25,712 bases of DNA. Source: Clostridiales bacterium (lineage in GTDB: Bacteria > Bacillota > Clostridia > Christensenellales > CAG-138). The notes under the pieces are model-generated. The model made no database searches. It was not told the origin of the DNA and saw only the letters and a list, made by a program, of their open reading frames with translations. The stretch's first letter is position 1. Each line of letters begins with the position of its first letter. The position numbers and the translations under genes were made by a program. The stretch lies in NCBI GenBank assembly GCA_031270585.1, contig JAISXK010000005.1:1-25712 (forward strand). The letters are read 5' to 3'. Shown here piece after piece: positions 24,930-25,712 of the stretch.

Positions 24930-25712
24930 ATGAAGCTGGAATTTTTTGGCGCCGCCCGTACCGTTACAGGCTCCTGCCATATGCTCACGTGGGAGAACGG
25001 TTCGCTGCTGGTGGATTGCGGCATGCGCCAGGGCGCAGACGCCAAGGGCCTCTACGGCGAAGATACTTTCCCTTTTGACCCGAAGGATATCTGCGCCGTG
25101 CTTTTAACACACGCGCATATCGACCACAGCGGGTTGCTGCCGCTGTTGGTCAAGCGGGGCTTTAGCGGCCCCATACTGTGCACCGACGCCACCGCCCAGC
25201 TTTCCACCATCATGCTGCCTGACAGCGCCAGCATACAGCAGCAGGACGCCGACTGGCAAACGCGCAAAAACCAGCGCGCGGGCAAGCCTGCGGTTTCTCC
25301 GCTGTATACGCTCAAGGATGTGGACGACACGCTGCGGCTGTACCGCGGCATATCCTACAACGAAACGGTGGCGCTTTTCCCCGATGTACGCGTGCGCATG
25401 CAAAATATCGGCCACCTGCTGGGCTCCGCCGTGATCGAAATTTGGGTGAATGAGCAGGGCAAAACCACCAAAATAGTATTCTCGGGCGATGTAGGCCGCG
25501 CCGACAGGCCCATCATTGAAGACCCCGCCGGCATCGATACCGCAGATTATCTGGTGCTGGAAGGCACTTACGGCAACCGCAACCACGAACTCGCCAGCGA
25601 CGCCGCCAAGGAGAATGAACTTTGCAATGTGCTGCGGGGCGCCATCGCCCGCAGCGGCAACATTGTGATGCCCAGCTTTGCCGTGGGCCGCACGCAGGAG
25701 ATATTATATTAC
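24930..25712 (+). CDS. MBL-fold beta-CASP metallohydrolase (RNA-processing type), partial
   Basis: The first 261 codons of a gene that runs off the right end without a stop. The N-terminus MKLEFFGAARTVTGSCHML, the zinc motif HAHIDHSG (H61, H63, D65, H66), the GHLLGSAVIEI segment, FSGDVGR and LEGTYGNR are typical of the beta-CASP branch of metallo-beta-lactamase proteins that includes mRNA 3'-end-processing-like exonucleases. Such enzymes hydrolyse RNA with two zinc ions in the cytosol. AAAGGAGAGG is about 7 nt upstream of the ATG. It follows degV by 41 nt and is likely in the same operon. The beta-CASP and C-terminal RNA-specificity parts lie beyond the window. Confidence 0.92.
   Translation, partial: MKLEFFGAARTVTGSCHMLTWENGSLLVDCGMRQGADAKGLYGEDTFPFDPKDICAVLLTHAHIDHSGLLPLLVKRGFSGPILCTDATAQLSTIMLPDSASIQQQDADWQTRKNQRAGKPAVSPLYTLKDVDDTLRLYRGISYNETVALFPDVRVRMQNIGHLLGSAVIEIWVNEQGKTTKIVFSGDVGRADRPIIEDPAGIDTADYLVLEGTYGNRNHELASDAAKENELCNVLRGAIARSGNIVMPSFAVGRTQEILYY

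Overview
The window looks like chromosome from an anaerobic, endospore-forming Firmicute of the class Clostridia with fairly high GC content. The spore genes point there: spoIVA, a gpr-spoIIP pair and two CotF-like proteins. So do two DegV proteins, a thioredoxin-reductase-like flavoprotein without a normal NADPH site, and a relative of the glycyl radical enzymes. No rRNA, tRNA, CRISPR array, transposase or phage gene was seen. A finer taxonomic placement is not supported.

Layout. Positions 99-968 (minus) hold the flavoprotein. After a gene-free stretch come an apparently inactive glycyl-radical-enzyme homologue and a YdcF-type membrane protein, then galE and spoIVA, all on plus. A DUF975 membrane protein (minus) and cysS (plus, with its own promoter) follow. 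Positions 9258-11873 are a minus-strand block: padR-type regulator, gpr, spoIIP. Divergent from padR is a secreted lipoprotein of the flavocytochrome c/fumarate reductase FAD family, with an inverted repeat between them that may be the PadR operator. A strong terminator and a sigma-G-like promoter precede two CotF-family genes.

Positions 14606-20617 form a tight plus-strand copper-handling operon. It encodes a 796-residue fusion (metal-binding HMA domain, SafE/DsbD-like membrane domain, three cupredoxin-like domains), a small HWHC membrane protein whose gene overlaps the next one, a two-HMA Cu+-ATPase (CopA), an unrecognised membrane-anchored protein, and a CopZ-type chaperone. An OmpR-type regulator and a sensor kinase follow and may control the operon. 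The likely flow is cytosolic Cu(I) captured by CopZ, exported by CopA, and bound or passed on outside by the cupredoxin domains of the fusion. This is inferred from domains and gene order.

The right end has a six-copy short repeat, a good sigma-A promoter, two tandem DegV genes, and the first 261 codons of a beta-CASP metallo-beta-lactamase-fold protein cut by the window edge.

The most notable items are the copper fusion protein with Cys/Met-rich, His-poor cupredoxin sites, the glycyl radical homologue lacking both the thiyl cysteine and the glycyl radical domain, and the thioredoxin-reductase-like enzyme without NADPH motifs.
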